Shown here in pieces: positions 33,630 through 41,798 of a stretch of DNA of 64,000 nt; within the stretch, counting starts at the first letter, position 1, and each line of letters starts with the position of its first letter. The translations under genes and the position numbers were made by a program. The notes beneath the pieces were generated by a model. The model saw nothing but the letters and a program-made list of their open reading frames with translations, was not told the DNA's origin and made no database searches. The DNA comes from Achromobacter seleniivolatilans (GTDB lineage: Bacteria; Pseudomonadota; Gammaproteobacteria; Burkholderiales; Burkholderiaceae_B): contig NZ_CP132976.1 of the NCBI RefSeq assembly GCF_030864005.1, forward strand, positions 1,178,001 to 1,242,000, given 5' to 3'.

Positions 33630-34361
33630 TCAGATATCTCCCGTGAAGGCGTAACCCCAACCCCAGACGGTGCGGATGGGCAACTCAAGGTTCATATCGT
33701 GCGCCTTGCGCCGTAAACGGCTGACCACCACGTCAGTGCGGCGGATGGATTCGCGTCCGGCTTGCGGGTCCAGCCCTGGCGTCTCGCCGCGTGGCAAACG
33801 CTTGTCGGCGGACGCCGTGAGCTTGAGCAGGAACTCGCGCTCGGCCAGAGTCAGCGACAGACGCGTGCCTTGCGGGCTGACGAGCGTCCATGAGGCGTCC
33901 AGGAATTGCCATTTGCCCGCTGCTTCGACGGTGGCGGGTGGAGTGACGGGTGCGCGCGGCTCGGCGTCGCCGCCCGGTGCGCGGCGGCCGGTCGCCGGCA
34001 CGCGGCGCACCAAGGCTTGCAGCGCCGCTGCGATTTCAGAAGTGGCTACGTCGGGTTGAAAGCAGGCATCCGCCCCGCAATGCAGCCCCAAAATGCGGTT
34101 TTCGGGCGAATCGAAGGCGGAAACCGCAACGATGCCCGCAGTGGTATCCATGGCGCGCAGACCTGCGACGGCCATGCAAAGGTCGGAAAATTCGGCTTCC
34201 ATTACCAGCAATGGCGTGCGGCGCGCCTGGAACAGGCGGAACAAACCATTGGAGTCCTCGCAACGGCGAGGTGAGAATCCCATGCCTGCCAAGGCGTCGC
34301 TGCGGCGCACTCGTTGGGCGGGGTCGGGAGAGAAGACGATCAGGTCTAGTAAGTCGTTCAT
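33630..34361 (-). CDS. OmpR-like regulator with degenerate receiver domain
   Basis: Orphan response-regulator-like protein, 243 residues. The N-terminal receiver fold is recognisable, but the phospho-acceptor position reads LLVMEAEF with Glu at residue 55 instead of Asp, the acidic pocket keeps only one Asp (FSPDP), and the conserved lysine is missing (GADACFQPDV). The switch Ser remains (AVSAF). After an Ala/Pro-rich linker, the C-terminal winged helix is intact (LTLAEREFLLKL, RTDVVVSRLRRKA, TVWGWGYAF). No histidine kinase is adjacent. It is likely phosphorylation-independent; target unknown. The start at 34361 has no strong ribosome site, and 34397 is possible. Confidence 0.82.
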   Translation of the reverse strand: MNDLLDLIVFSPDPAQRVRRSDALAGMGFSPRRCEDSNGLFRLFQARRTPLLVMEAEFSDLCMAVAGLRAMDTTAGIVAVSAFDSPENRILGLHCGADACFQPDVATSEIAAALQALVRRVPATGRRAPGGDAEPRAPVTPPATVEAAGKWQFLDASWTLVSPQGTRLSLTLAEREFLLKLTASADKRLPRGETPGLDPQAGRESIRRTDVVVSRLRRKAHDMNLELPIRTVWGWGYAFTGDI

Positions 34362-34406
34362 GAATCGTTGTGATCTGTGCAGCTTGAGCGCTTGCATGAT
34401 GCTACG

Positions 34407-34441
34407 AACACTACGGTTTCCTAAACCTTGCACAACACTAC
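34407..34441. promoter_or_regulatory. Repeat cluster upstream of the orphan regulator
   Basis: Two direct copies of AACACTAC (34407-34414, 34434-34441), 27 bp apart, flank the inverted repeat GGTTTCCTAAACC (34415-34427). Near-helical spacing and the position before the regulator gene make it a candidate binding site, possibly for the regulator itself, since OmpR-type proteins bind direct repeats. No experiment supports this. Confidence 0.45.
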
Positions 34442-34518
34442 TTTCGTACCCGAATTCTCAGACATGATTACCAGGCATCTGTTAAGCGCGCGTTAACCCC
34501 GCGCTATCGAACAGTGTT

Positions 34519-35964
34519 TTATTTTTCGGCTTCGTTCCACCAGCCGCCGCCCAGCGCTTGCAGCAACGCGGCGGTGTCGGCGTATCGCGCGGCATCGGCC
34601 TGCGTGCGGGCGATGCGCGTGTTCAACAACTGCCGCTGGCTGTCCAGCAAGCTCAGGTGACTGATGCCGCCAGCTTGGTAGCGGCCTTGCGCAATGCGCT
34701 CGGCATCTGCCGCGCGGCGCCATGCGTCGTCATACGCCTGGAAGGCGTCGCCGTCGGTTTGCACGGCGCGCAAGGCATCGGCAACCTGCCGGAATCCGTC
34801 CAGCACGGTCTGTTGGTAGGCGGCTGACGCGGCATCGTAGGCGGCCTCGGCAGAGCGTTTGCGCGCGCGCAGTTCACCGCCGCGAAACAGCGGTTGCACC
34901 AAGCCCAGGCCCAGGTTCCACACGTTCACGCCATCGGTCAACTCGCCCGCGCGCGTGCGTTGCGAACCGAAGCTGGCGGTCAGGGTGAACTGCGGATATT
35001 GATTGGCGGTAGCCACGCCCACATCGGCGGAAGCCTTATGCCACAGGGCTTCTGCGGCCAGGATGTCCGGGCGCTGGCGCGTGAGTGCGGAAGGGATGCC
35101 GGTGGGCACATCCGCAGGCAGCGTCAGGTCTGATAAACGCAACGGCGCGCTTTGCAGGGCAGCAGGTGGTTGGCCTAGATACACCGCAAGTTGATGGGAC
35201 ACCTGGGACAGTTGCTGCTCAAGCGGCGGCAGGGTTGCACGGGTCTGGGCCACCAGTAATTCCTGGTTGCGCAGGTCGGCTTGCGATACGCCGCCCGCAG
35301 CAACGCGCTGGGCCATGATGTCTTGCTGCCGGATCTGCGCCGCGAGCAGATCGTGGCTTGCAGCCAGCCGTTCAGACAGATCGGCCTGTTTGATGGCGGC
35401 GGTGACCACGTTGGCGGCCAGGGACATGCGTGCCGCTTGCAGCTCGTGCGCCTGATAGTCCAACTGCGCGGCCATGCCTTCCAGCGCGCGGCGGTTGCCG
35501 CCAAAGACATCCAGCGTGTAGGACACATCGATTGACGCGTTGTACAGCGTGAAGGGCGGCGGTTGCACCGCTACCGGCACGCCGTAAGCGGCGGGGTCCA
35601 CTTTTTTGCGCGCCGCGGACAGATTGGCGTCCACCGACGGCAACGTGCGTCCGCCCGTTTCGGCATTCAGATCTTCGGTAGCCTGACGCAAGCGGGCACG
35701 CGCTTCTTCCAACGTGGGGCTGGCGTCCAGCGCCTGGCGGACCAATTGGTCCAGCGCTTCGGATTGGAACAGGCGCCACCATTGGGCTGGAATGTCGGCG
35801 CCGGCTTGCAGCCGTTGGCCGCCTGGAGCGGCAGCGGGCTCTTGCGGCGCCGTGTAGGACGCGACATCGGGCGCGGCAGGCTTCTTGAAGTCCGGGCCGA
35901 CGGTGCAGCCAGCGATCAGCATCAGCGGCAGCAACGCGGTCATCGCGGGCCGCAGCCGCGGCAT
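34519..35964 (-). CDS. NodT-family outer-membrane efflux lipoprotein (second)
   Basis: Outer-membrane channel of 481 residues from the ATG at 35964, which gives the signal peptide MPRLRPAMTALLPLMLIAGC with the lipobox, followed by TVGPDFKKP. An ATG at 36015 is also open but adds a 17-residue polar extension. Helical repeats and the family's IKQADLSERLAASHDLL-like segments are visible. It is the last gene of the ABC exporter operon (57 bp after the permease), so it completes an ABC-type tripartite pump. Confidence 0.92.
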   Translation of the reverse strand: MPRLRPAMTALLPLMLIAGCTVGPDFKKPAAPDVASYTAPQEPAAAPGGQRLQAGADIPAQWWRLFQSEALDQLVRQALDASPTLEEARARLRQATEDLNAETGGRTLPSVDANLSAARKKVDPAAYGVPVAVQPPPFTLYNASIDVSYTLDVFGGNRRALEGMAAQLDYQAHELQAARMSLAANVVTAAIKQADLSERLAASHDLLAAQIRQQDIMAQRVAAGGVSQADLRNQELLVAQTRATLPPLEQQLSQVSHQLAVYLGQPPAALQSAPLRLSDLTLPADVPTGIPSALTRQRPDILAAEALWHKASADVGVATANQYPQFTLTASFGSQRTRAGELTDGVNVWNLGLGLVQPLFRGGELRARKRSAEAAYDAASAAYQQTVLDGFRQVADALRAVQTDGDAFQAYDDAWRRAADAERIAQGRYQAGGISHLSLLDSQRQLLNTRIARTQADAARYADTAALLQALGGGWWNEAEK

Positions 35965-36021
35965 GTGATTGCGTCGAGTGTCAGCGAAAAAGGGCAGGCG
36001 GGCAGGGCGGTGCATGGCGCG

Positions 36022-37167
36022 TCAATCCAGGGTTCGGCGGTAGAACTTCACGGCGGCGGTCATGACGACCACGGTAAACAACAGCAGCGGCCAGATGCTG
36101 GGCCACAAATCCCACCAGCCGTTACCCTTGAGCAAGATGCCGCGGATCAGCCGGTTGAAGTGAGTGAGCGGCAGCAGATTGCCCAGGTATTGCGCCCACA
36201 TCGGCATGCCCTTGAACGGGAACATGAAACCCGAAAGCAGCATATTGGGCAGGAAATAAAACATGGTCAGCTGCATCGCCTGCAACTGATTTTGCGCAAT
36301 CGACGACAAGGTGATGCCTACGGTCAGATTGGCGGCCACAAACAGCAGCGCGGCCAGATAGACGGACAGCAGGCTGCCTTGTATCGGGACGTGGAATACA
36401 AGATGCGCGGCGAGCAGGATGATCGTTGCCTGGATCAGACCGATGGCGATGTAGGGCACGATCTTGCCGGTCATGACCTCGATCGGCCGCACCGGCATCG
36501 CCAGCAGATTTTCCATCGTGCCGCGCTCTCGTTCGCGTGTCATCGCCAAGCCCGTCATCATCACCAGCGTCATGGTCAGGATGACGCCCATCAAGCCGGG
36601 CACGGTGTTGTATTGCGAAATCTGCTCTTCGTTGTAGAGCTGGTGCACCTGCACGTCGAAAGGCGGCTGGCCGCCAGCAAGGCTGGCAAGCGGTCCGGTC
36701 AGATCTTTTTGGGCGACGGCCTGGGTCAGCTGCGTGACCGCGCCCAGGGCCATGCCGGTTGCCATGGGGTCGGTGGCGTCCGCTTCGATCAGCAGCGCCG
36801 GGCGTTCGCCGCGCAGCAGGCGGCGCGAGAAGTCCGGCGGAATCGTCAAGACGAACAGCACGCGGCCCTGGGCCAGCGCCGCGCGCCCGGCTTCCTCGTT
36901 GTCCAGTTCTTCGGTGATGTGGAAGTAGTCAGACGACTTCATCGCCGCGACAAAGCTGCGCGTGAAAGGGCTGTGGTCAGCCGTGATGACGGCGGTGGGC
37001 ATCTGCTTGGGGTCGGTGTTGATGGCGTAGCCAAACAGCGCCAGCTGCATGATGGGCAGGCCCACGATCATGCCGAACGTGATGCGGTCGCGGCGCAGTT
37101 GCAGGAATTCTTTCAGCACCATGCTCCACCAGCGCGACCAGGAAAAACCTTGCAGTTGCCGCATCAT
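36022..37167 (-). CDS. ABC-2 type exporter permease (YbhR/YhhJ-like)
   Basis: Inner-membrane permease of 381 residues: one N-terminal helix, a large periplasmic domain (residues about 45-180), then five helices, the ABC-2/YhhJ plan. The signature LAMTRERERGTMENLLAMP sits in the cytoplasmic loop, and LLSGFMFPFKGMP follows. It overlaps the ATPase gene by 4 bp. The ORF content is one permease, unlike the YbhS/YbhR pair in E. coli, so it probably forms a homodimer. Confidence 0.92.
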   Translation of the reverse strand: MMRQLQGFSWSRWWSMVLKEFLQLRRDRITFGMIVGLPIMQLALFGYAINTDPKQMPTAVITADHSPFTRSFVAAMKSSDYFHITEELDNEEAGRAALAQGRVLFVLTIPPDFSRRLLRGERPALLIEADATDPMATGMALGAVTQLTQAVAQKDLTGPLASLAGGQPPFDVQVHQLYNEEQISQYNTVPGLMGVILTMTLVMMTGLAMTRERERGTMENLLAMPVRPIEVMTGKIVPYIAIGLIQATIILLAAHLVFHVPIQGSLLSVYLAALLFVAANLTVGITLSSIAQNQLQAMQLTMFYFLPNMLLSGFMFPFKGMPMWAQYLGNLLPLTHFNRLIRGILLKGNGWWDLWPSIWPLLLFTVVVMTAAVKFYRRTLD

Positions 37168-38105
37168 GCCGGCCTCGCGAAGTTGTCGGTGGACCGGTTC
37201 ATCAAGTAGATGAAGACATCCTCCAGGCTGGTGTCGATGCGTTCCAGCCGCAGGTCCTGGCCGGCGATGGCTTGGCGCAGGGTGCGTTCCAGCAGCTCGG
37301 CGTCCTGGCCGCTGACGTGCAGCGCGGACCCGAATGCCACGGTCTGGTCCACACCGGGCGCGCCACGCAGCTGTTTCCCAAGCGGCACCAGGTTATGGCC
37401 ATGGATGGCCCAGGTGGTCAGGCGCTGTTCAGCAATGACTTGGTCGGCGGTGCCTTGCGTCAGCAGCCGGCCGTATGAGATATAGGCCAGCTTGTGGCAG
37501 CGTTCGGCCTCGTCCATGTAGTGCGTGCTGACCAGCACCGAAATCCCGCGCGCGGCCAGCTCATGCAGTTGCTCCCAGAAGTCGCGCCGCGCCGTCGGGT
37601 CCACTCCCGCGGTAGGTTCGTCCAGCAACAGCAAGCGCGGCTGATGCAGCAAGCACGCCGCCAACGCCAGCCGTTGCTTCCAGCCGCCCGACAGCGATCC
37701 CGTCAATTGTTTGGCGCGGCTTTGCAGCCCCAGTTCTTCCAGTGCGCGGTCGACGGTCTCTTGACGTTCGGGCATGCCATACATGCGCGCCACGAAGTCC
37801 AGGTTCTCGCGGATGGTCAAGTCATCCCAGTACGAGAACTTTTGCGTCATATAACCCACATGCCGCTTGATTTGCGCGCTGTCGCGCAGAATGTCAAAAC
37901 CCAGGCATGTGCCACTGCCGGAATCCGGCGTGAGCAGGCCGCACATCAGCCGGATGCACGTGGTCTTGCCGCTGCCGTTGGGTCCAAGAAAGCCGAATAT
38001 CTCGCCTTCCTGCACCTGCAACGACACATCGTTAACGACGTGTTTATCGCCAAAGTGTTTATTCAAACCACGAACGTCGATAACGGCATTGGCGGGCGTA
38101 CTCAT
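37164..38105 (-). CDS. ABC exporter ATP-binding protein (YbhF-like)
   Basis: Cytoplasmic ATPase of 313 residues with a single nucleotide-binding domain: Walker A GPNGSGKTT, Q-loop MTQKFSYWDDLT, signature LSGGWKQR, Walker B LLLLDEPTAGVD and switch His in VSTHYMDEAE. The E. coli homologue YbhF has two such domains, so this is a half-length version. It overlaps both neighbours by 4 bp, which shows strict cotranscription with the HlyD-type adaptor and the permease. Confidence 0.93.
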   Translation of the reverse strand: MSTPANAVIDVRGLNKHFGDKHVVNDVSLQVQEGEIFGFLGPNGSGKTTCIRLMCGLLTPDSGSGTCLGFDILRDSAQIKRHVGYMTQKFSYWDDLTIRENLDFVARMYGMPERQETVDRALEELGLQSRAKQLTGSLSGGWKQRLALAACLLHQPRLLLLDEPTAGVDPTARRDFWEQLHELAARGISVLVSTHYMDEAERCHKLAYISYGRLLTQGTADQVIAEQRLTTWAIHGHNLVPLGKQLRGAPGVDQTVAFGSALHVSGQDAELLERTLRQAIAGQDLRLERIDTSLEDVFIYLMNRSTDNFARPA

Positions 38106-39085
38106 TGCAGGGTGGCCTCCACAGGCTGCCCCGGATGCAGCCGCGCCGCGGCTTCGGGCACCGGACGCGCTTCAACCATATACACAAGCTTGCTACGGCT
38201 TTCGCGGCTATAGATGACGGGCGGCGTGTATTCGGCCTGCGTCGACACATAGTCGATATGCACTGGTACCGGATCGCCGCAGGCGTCACACCGCAGCATG
38301 GCCTGCTGGCCGATCTTCAGCGACCCCACCACGGTTTCAGGCACGAAGAAGCGCACCTTGATATTGCCGGGCGGCAGCAGGCTGACGACCGGGCTGCCCG
38401 CAGGCACCCATTCGCCCACCCGGTAGAGCGTGTCAAAGACCTGCCCGGCAGCGGGCGAGGCCAGGCGCTTTTGCGCCAGAGTCCATTCCGCCTGCGCCAG
38501 CGTGGCCTTGGCGGCATCCACCTGCGCGGCCTGTGCGCGGCGCTGGTCATCGCGCCCAGGCAACCGGGCAACTTCCAACTGCGCCTTCAGCTCCCGCACC
38601 CGGGCGGCATCCGATTGCGCCTGTTCGCGGCTGTCGTCCAGTTGCGCGCGGGCGATGCCCCCGATGCGGAACTGGGCCGTATCGCGTTGCAGCTGGCTGG
38701 CCGAACGCCTGCTGGCGGCTTCCGCCTGCGCCAATTGAGCGCGGCTGACGTCGACCTCGGGCGGGCGCTTGCCGGTGCCTATGTCTTCCAGCTGGGCGAT
38801 GGCCGCTGCCAACTGCGCACTGGCCTGATCCCGGGCGGCACGCTCGCGCGTGGCCTCCAGCGCGAACAAGGGGGCGTCGGGCGTCACCTGTTGGCCGCGC
38901 TTGACGTTCAGCGCATCCAGCCGGCCGGCTTCCGACGACGCAACGTAGACATAATCGCCTTCGACATAACCTTGATAAAACGCGTTGTGATCATTGCCGC
39001 AGCCGGCAAGCAATAGCAGTAGTGACGCGGCAGAGGCGGCGGGCAGGGTGCGGCGGAACACGGATAGGGTACGCATGGTCAGCAT
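38102..39085 (-). CDS. HlyD-type adaptor lipoprotein, internal start of the fused frame
   Basis: Alternative reading of the downstream half as its own gene, about 327 residues, starting at ATG 39085 (MLTMRTLSV; 39076 is a second option). The signal peptide ends in LLLLLAGC, and the segment YQGYVEGDYVYVASSEAGRL is the classic start of a YbhG-type adaptor. There is no ribosome site before it, which suits translation coupled to termination of the upstream TetR gene. It links the ABC ATPase/permease to the NodT channel. Confidence 0.6.
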   Translation of the reverse strand: MLTMRTLSVFRRTLPAASAASLLLLLAGCGNDHNAFYQGYVEGDYVYVASSEAGRLDALNVKRGQQVTPDAPLFALEATRERAARDQASAQLAAAIAQLEDIGTGKRPPEVDVSRAQLAQAEAASRRSASQLQRDTAQFRIGGIARAQLDDSREQAQSDAARVRELKAQLEVARLPGRDDQRRAQAAQVDAAKATLAQAEWTLAQKRLASPAAGQVFDTLYRVGEWVPAGSPVVSLLPPGNIKVRFFVPETVVGSLKIGQQAMLRCDACGDPVPVHIDYVSTQAEYTPPVIYSRESRSKLVYMVEARPVPEAAARLHPGQPVEATLQ

Positions 39086-39799
39086 CCGGGGAGGGCGGGG
39101 GTAGAGGGGGGGGGCGGGGGAGAACAGCCCGCCGCACAGCATGGCGGTGGCATGCGCCGCGATGGCGTCAGTGTCAATCGCCTGGGCCTTGGGGTCGCCT
39201 TGCCAAATGCGCCGCCATAGATTGGACGTGGCGAGCGGCAGCAAGGTCAGACCCAAAATGGACAGGAACACCAGCCGGGGTTCGACACCCGGCGTGATGG
39301 CGCCGCGTTGCTGGGCCTGCGCGATCAGTCCGGCAAAGACCTGCAAACGCTCGGACGGCAGATGGCGCAGGACGCGTTCCCGCAACTGGCCGCCTTCGTT
39401 GACGACTTCGTGCATCCACAAGGCGGGTAGCCAGGGCCGCTCGCCTGCGCTTTGCGCCACCCGTTTGACGATTTCGGTGATGAGCCCGCGCGCAGCGGCA
39501 GCTGGGTCTTGTTGCGGGTCTGCCGTCAGCGGCACAGGCGCCCAGACAAAACCTATGACCGGCACCACGCGTTCCAGCACGACGGCATCCAGCAATTGGT
39601 CGCGGCTTTTGAAGTAGTAGTGAACCATCGCGGGCGTCACGCTGGCGCGGCGGGCGATATGCGCAATGGTGGTGGCCGCCACACCCTGCGCGGCGAAAAG
39701 GCCGGTCGCAAGGTCCAGCAGATTGTCGCGGACGGCGGCATTGTCAGGACGCGCTGGGCGGCCGGGACGACGAGAGGCGGGGGGAGCAATGGGGCACAT
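38102..39799 (-). CDS. Fused frame: TetR regulator (CecR-like) plus HlyD-type adaptor lipoprotein (YbhG-like)
   Basis: One uninterrupted 565-residue frame covers two proteins that are normally separate. Residues 1-238 are a TetR regulator with the helix-turn-helix TTIAHIARRASVTPAMVHYYF, like CecR. From about residue 239 (MLTMRTLSVF) comes a lipoprotein signal (SLLLLLAGC), a coiled-coil adaptor with many Ala/Gln/Arg heptads and the beta-barrel end typical of YbhG. The junction is a C-rich stretch with a C9 run (39106-39114). With eight C, the TetR frame would stop at a TGA overlapping the HlyD start in ATGCTGA. A true fusion would place a cytoplasmic DNA-binding domain before a lipobox, which is unlikely to export properly. 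I therefore expect two functional proteins and regard the fusion as a slippage, phase-variation or sequence-error product. Confidence 0.8.
   Translation of the reverse strand: MCPIAPPASRRPGRPARPDNAAVRDNLLDLATGLFAAQGVAATTIAHIARRASVTPAMVHYYFKSRDQLLDAVVLERVVPVIGFVWAPVPLTADPQQDPAAAARGLITEIVKRVAQSAGERPWLPALWMHEVVNEGGQLRERVLRHLPSERLQVFAGLIAQAQQRGAITPGVEPRLVFLSILGLTLLPLATSNLWRRIWQGDPKAQAIDTDAIAAHATAMLCGGLFSPAPPLYPRPPRMLTMRTLSVFRRTLPAASAASLLLLLAGCGNDHNAFYQGYVEGDYVYVASSEAGRLDALNVKRGQQVTPDAPLFALEATRERAARDQASAQLAAAIAQLEDIGTGKRPPEVDVSRAQLAQAEAASRRSASQLQRDTAQFRIGGIARAQLDDSREQAQSDAARVRELKAQLEVARLPGRDDQRRAQAAQVDAAKATLAQAEWTLAQKRLASPAAGQVFDTLYRVGEWVPAGSPVVSLLPPGNIKVRFFVPETVVGSLKIGQQAMLRCDACGDPVPVHIDYVSTQAEYTPPVIYSRESRSKLVYMVEARPVPEAAARLHPGQPVEATLQ
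39106..39114 (-). repeat. Homopolymer tract G9 (C9 on the coding strand) at the TetR-HlyD junction
   Basis: Nine identical bases, flanked by further C5 runs on the coding strand, lie exactly where TetR should end and HlyD begin. Loss of one base changes the reading so that the TetR frame ends ...LPGC-stop at 39081-39083, overlapping the HlyD start. Such tracts are prone to replication slippage and to sequencing errors. Confidence 0.85.
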
Positions 39800-39810
39800 C
39801 TGCCGGATTC

Positions 39811-39828
39811 TAATTAAGTATTTAATTA
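39811..39828. promoter_or_regulatory. Inverted repeat TAATTAA-gtat-TTAATTA, candidate TetR operator
   Basis: Perfect 7-bp arms (39811-39817, 39822-39828) lie 12 bp upstream of the tetR start. A further TTAATTAA overlaps on the right (39822-39834). It is the only strongly AT-rich palindrome in the region and sits between tetR and the divergent oxidoreductase gene, so it fits an autorepressor site. Confidence 0.65.
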
Positions 39829-39967
39829 ATTAAAAGGGGTGCGACCGTCAGGGTTACAAAGCGGCGATCCGGGCATCGATGGTGTAATGGGCCGGTTCTC
39901 CCCCCCATCTTGCCACCCGGGTATTGCCCGCAAGGCCCGGGCGGCTTCCAGCAGAGGCTGTACCGCT

Positions 39968-41017
39968 ATGACGCAATCGTCTTTGACCAATCGCCGTGTC
40001 GTGCTTGCCGCAAGGCCCCACGGCGAGCCCACTGACAAGGACTTCCGCCTGGAAACGGGCGAGGTTCCGCAACCTGGCGCTGGCCAGGTGCTGCTGCGCA
40101 CCGTTTACCTGTCGCTGGACCCCTATATGCGCGGCCGCATGAGCGACGCGCCTTCTTACGCTGAACCCGTGCAGATCGGCCAGCCCATGGTGGGTGGCAC
40201 GGTCACGCGCGTGCATGCGTCCAAGCATCCGGATTACAAGCCCGGCGATTGGGTGCTGGCGCAGTCGGGGTGGCAGGACTACGCCCTGTCCGATGGCGAG
40301 GGTTTGGTGCGCCTGGGCGCCAACCCGCAGCATCCCTCTTATTCGCTTGGTGTTTTGGGCATGCCCGGTTTCACCGGGTACATGGGGCTGCTGGATATTG
40401 GTCAGCCCAAAGCGGGTGAGACCGTGGTGGTGGCTGCTGCCAGCGGCGCGGTCGGCGCGGTCGTCGGGCAGATTGCCAAGATTCACGGCTGCAAGGTGGT
40501 GGGGATTGCGGGCGGGCAGGACAAATGCCGGTACGTGGTCGACGAACTGGGCTTTGACGAATGCCTGGACCATAAGGCGCCAGATCTGCCCGGCCGTCTG
40601 GCCCGCGCGGTGCCTAAGGGCATTGATGTGTATTTTGAGAACGTGGGCGGCGCGGTGTTTGATGCCGTGCTTCCGCTTTTGAATCCGCGTGCCCGGGTGC
40701 CGGTGTGCGGGCTGATCTCGGCCTACAACGCGACCAGCCAGCCCGAAGGCCCGGACCGCCTGGCTCTGTTGATGCGCACCATTCTGACCAAGCGGTTGAA
40801 GATGCAGGGCTTCATCATTTTCAACGAATACGCGCATCGCTATGGCGAATTCCGCGAGGCGATGGAAGACCTGATCAAGCAAGGCCGTATCAAGTATCGC
40901 GAAGACGTGGTCGAGGGTTTGGAAAATGCGCCGCGCGGCCTGATCGGCCTGCTGAAAGGCGAGAACGCCGGTAAGCGCATTGTGCGCGTCGGCCCGGATG
41001 AACTGAGCGCAAATTGA
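39968..41017 (+). CDS. NADP-dependent oxidoreductase (CurA/leukotriene B4 dehydrogenase type)
   Basis: Medium-chain reductase without catalytic zinc, 349 residues, of the YncB/CurA group that reduces double bonds in alpha,beta-unsaturated ketones. Family blocks are LSLDPYMRGRMSD, GMPGFTGYMGLLDIGQP and the nucleotide-binding GAVGAVVGQIAKIHGCKVVG. The ATG at 39968 has an AGAGG some 10 nt upstream; the longer frame from 39839 is unlike the family. Divergent from the TetR gene, it may be induced together with the exporter. The DJ-1/PfpI gene follows 11 bp after its stop. Confidence 0.9.
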   Translation: MTQSSLTNRRVVLAARPHGEPTDKDFRLETGEVPQPGAGQVLLRTVYLSLDPYMRGRMSDAPSYAEPVQIGQPMVGGTVTRVHASKHPDYKPGDWVLAQSGWQDYALSDGEGLVRLGANPQHPSYSLGVLGMPGFTGYMGLLDIGQPKAGETVVVAAASGAVGAVVGQIAKIHGCKVVGIAGGQDKCRYVVDELGFDECLDHKAPDLPGRLARAVPKGIDVYFENVGGAVFDAVLPLLNPRARVPVCGLISAYNATSQPEGPDRLALLMRTILTKRLKMQGFIIFNEYAHRYGEFREAMEDLIKQGRIKYREDVVEGLENAPRGLIGLLKGENAGKRIVRVGPDELSAN

Positions 41018-41028
41018 CGGAGTGCCCC

Positions 41029-41709
41029 ATGAATATTCTGATCGTGCTGACTTCCCACGACACGCTGGGCAAGACGGGCCGCAAGACGGGTTTCTGGCTT
41101 GAGGAATTTGCGGCGCCATACTATGCGTTCGTCGACGCAGGTGCGACGGTGACGCTGGCCTCGCCGCTAGGCGGGCAGCCGCCGCTGGACCCCAAGAGCG
41201 ATGACCCGGATGCGCAAACCGACGACACGCGGCGCTTCCGCCAAGACGCGGACGCGCAACGCCAACTGGCCTCCACGCGCCGCTTGGCCGAGGTGCAAGC
41301 CGCCGATTTCGACGCGGTGTTTTATCCCGGCGGCCATGGGCCGTTGTGGGACCTGGCCGAAGACTCCAAATCGGTGTCGTTGATTGAAACGATGTTGGCG
41401 GCGGGCAAACCTGTGTCAGCCGTATGTCATGCGCCGGGCGTGCTGAGACATGCGAAGACGGCGGATGGCAAGCCGTTGGTGCAAGGGCGTCAGGTCACTG
41501 GATTTTCCAATGCGGAAGAGGCGGCCGTGCAGTTGACGGACGTGGTGCCGTTTCTGGTGGAGGATGAATTGATAAAGCTGGGCGGCATCTACAGCAGCGG
41601 CCCCGACTGGCAGCCGCATGTGGTCAGCGATGGTTTGTTGGTCACTGGCCAGAACCCGGCGTCGTCGGTTGGCGTGGCGCAGGCGCTGCTGGATCGCTTG
41701 AAGCATTAA
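41029..41709 (+). CDS. DJ-1/PfpI-family protein (type 1 glutamine amidotransferase-like)
   Basis: A 226-residue protein with the DJ-1/Hsp31 fold. The nucleophile elbow is AVCHAPGVLRH with the reactive cysteine, and the partner Glu is in TGFWLEEFAAPYYAF. The segment DFDAVFYPGGHGPLWDLAED is typical. Such proteins act as glyoxalase III or protein deglycase/holdases against reactive carbonyls. ATG at 41029 has GGAG upstream. Only 11 bp follow the NADP-oxidoreductase gene, so the pair would detoxify reactive carbonyl compounds together (inference). Confidence 0.9.
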   Translation: MNILIVLTSHDTLGKTGRKTGFWLEEFAAPYYAFVDAGATVTLASPLGGQPPLDPKSDDPDAQTDDTRRFRQDADAQRQLASTRRLAEVQAADFDAVFYPGGHGPLWDLAEDSKSVSLIETMLAAGKPVSAVCHAPGVLRHAKTADGKPLVQGRQVTGFSNAEEAAVQLTDVVPFLVEDELIKLGGIYSSGPDWQPHVVSDGLLVTGQNPASSVGVAQALLDRLKH

Positions 41710-41766
41710 CGCTCGAGTTGCGGCCCGCTCTGAGTCGTGCCGCTAATCTCATTGGAATGCTGCGGA

Positions 41767-41796
41767 GTGTGTCAGAATTGCTACTTTCTGACACAC
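41767..41796. promoter_or_regulatory. Perfect 11-bp inverted repeat upstream of the HD-GYP gene
   Basis: GTGTGTCAGAA (41767-41777) and its exact complement TTCTGACACAC (41786-41796) are separated by 8 bp. It ends two bases before a candidate ATG at 41799. The size and symmetry suit a dimeric repressor or activator site; the regulator is unknown. Confidence 0.65.
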
Positions 41797-41798
41797 GC

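Noticed and set aside
35563-37209. 548-residue frame antisense to the NodT channel and ABC permease
   Set aside because: His/Gln/Arg-rich shadow; the opposite-strand genes have clear family features.
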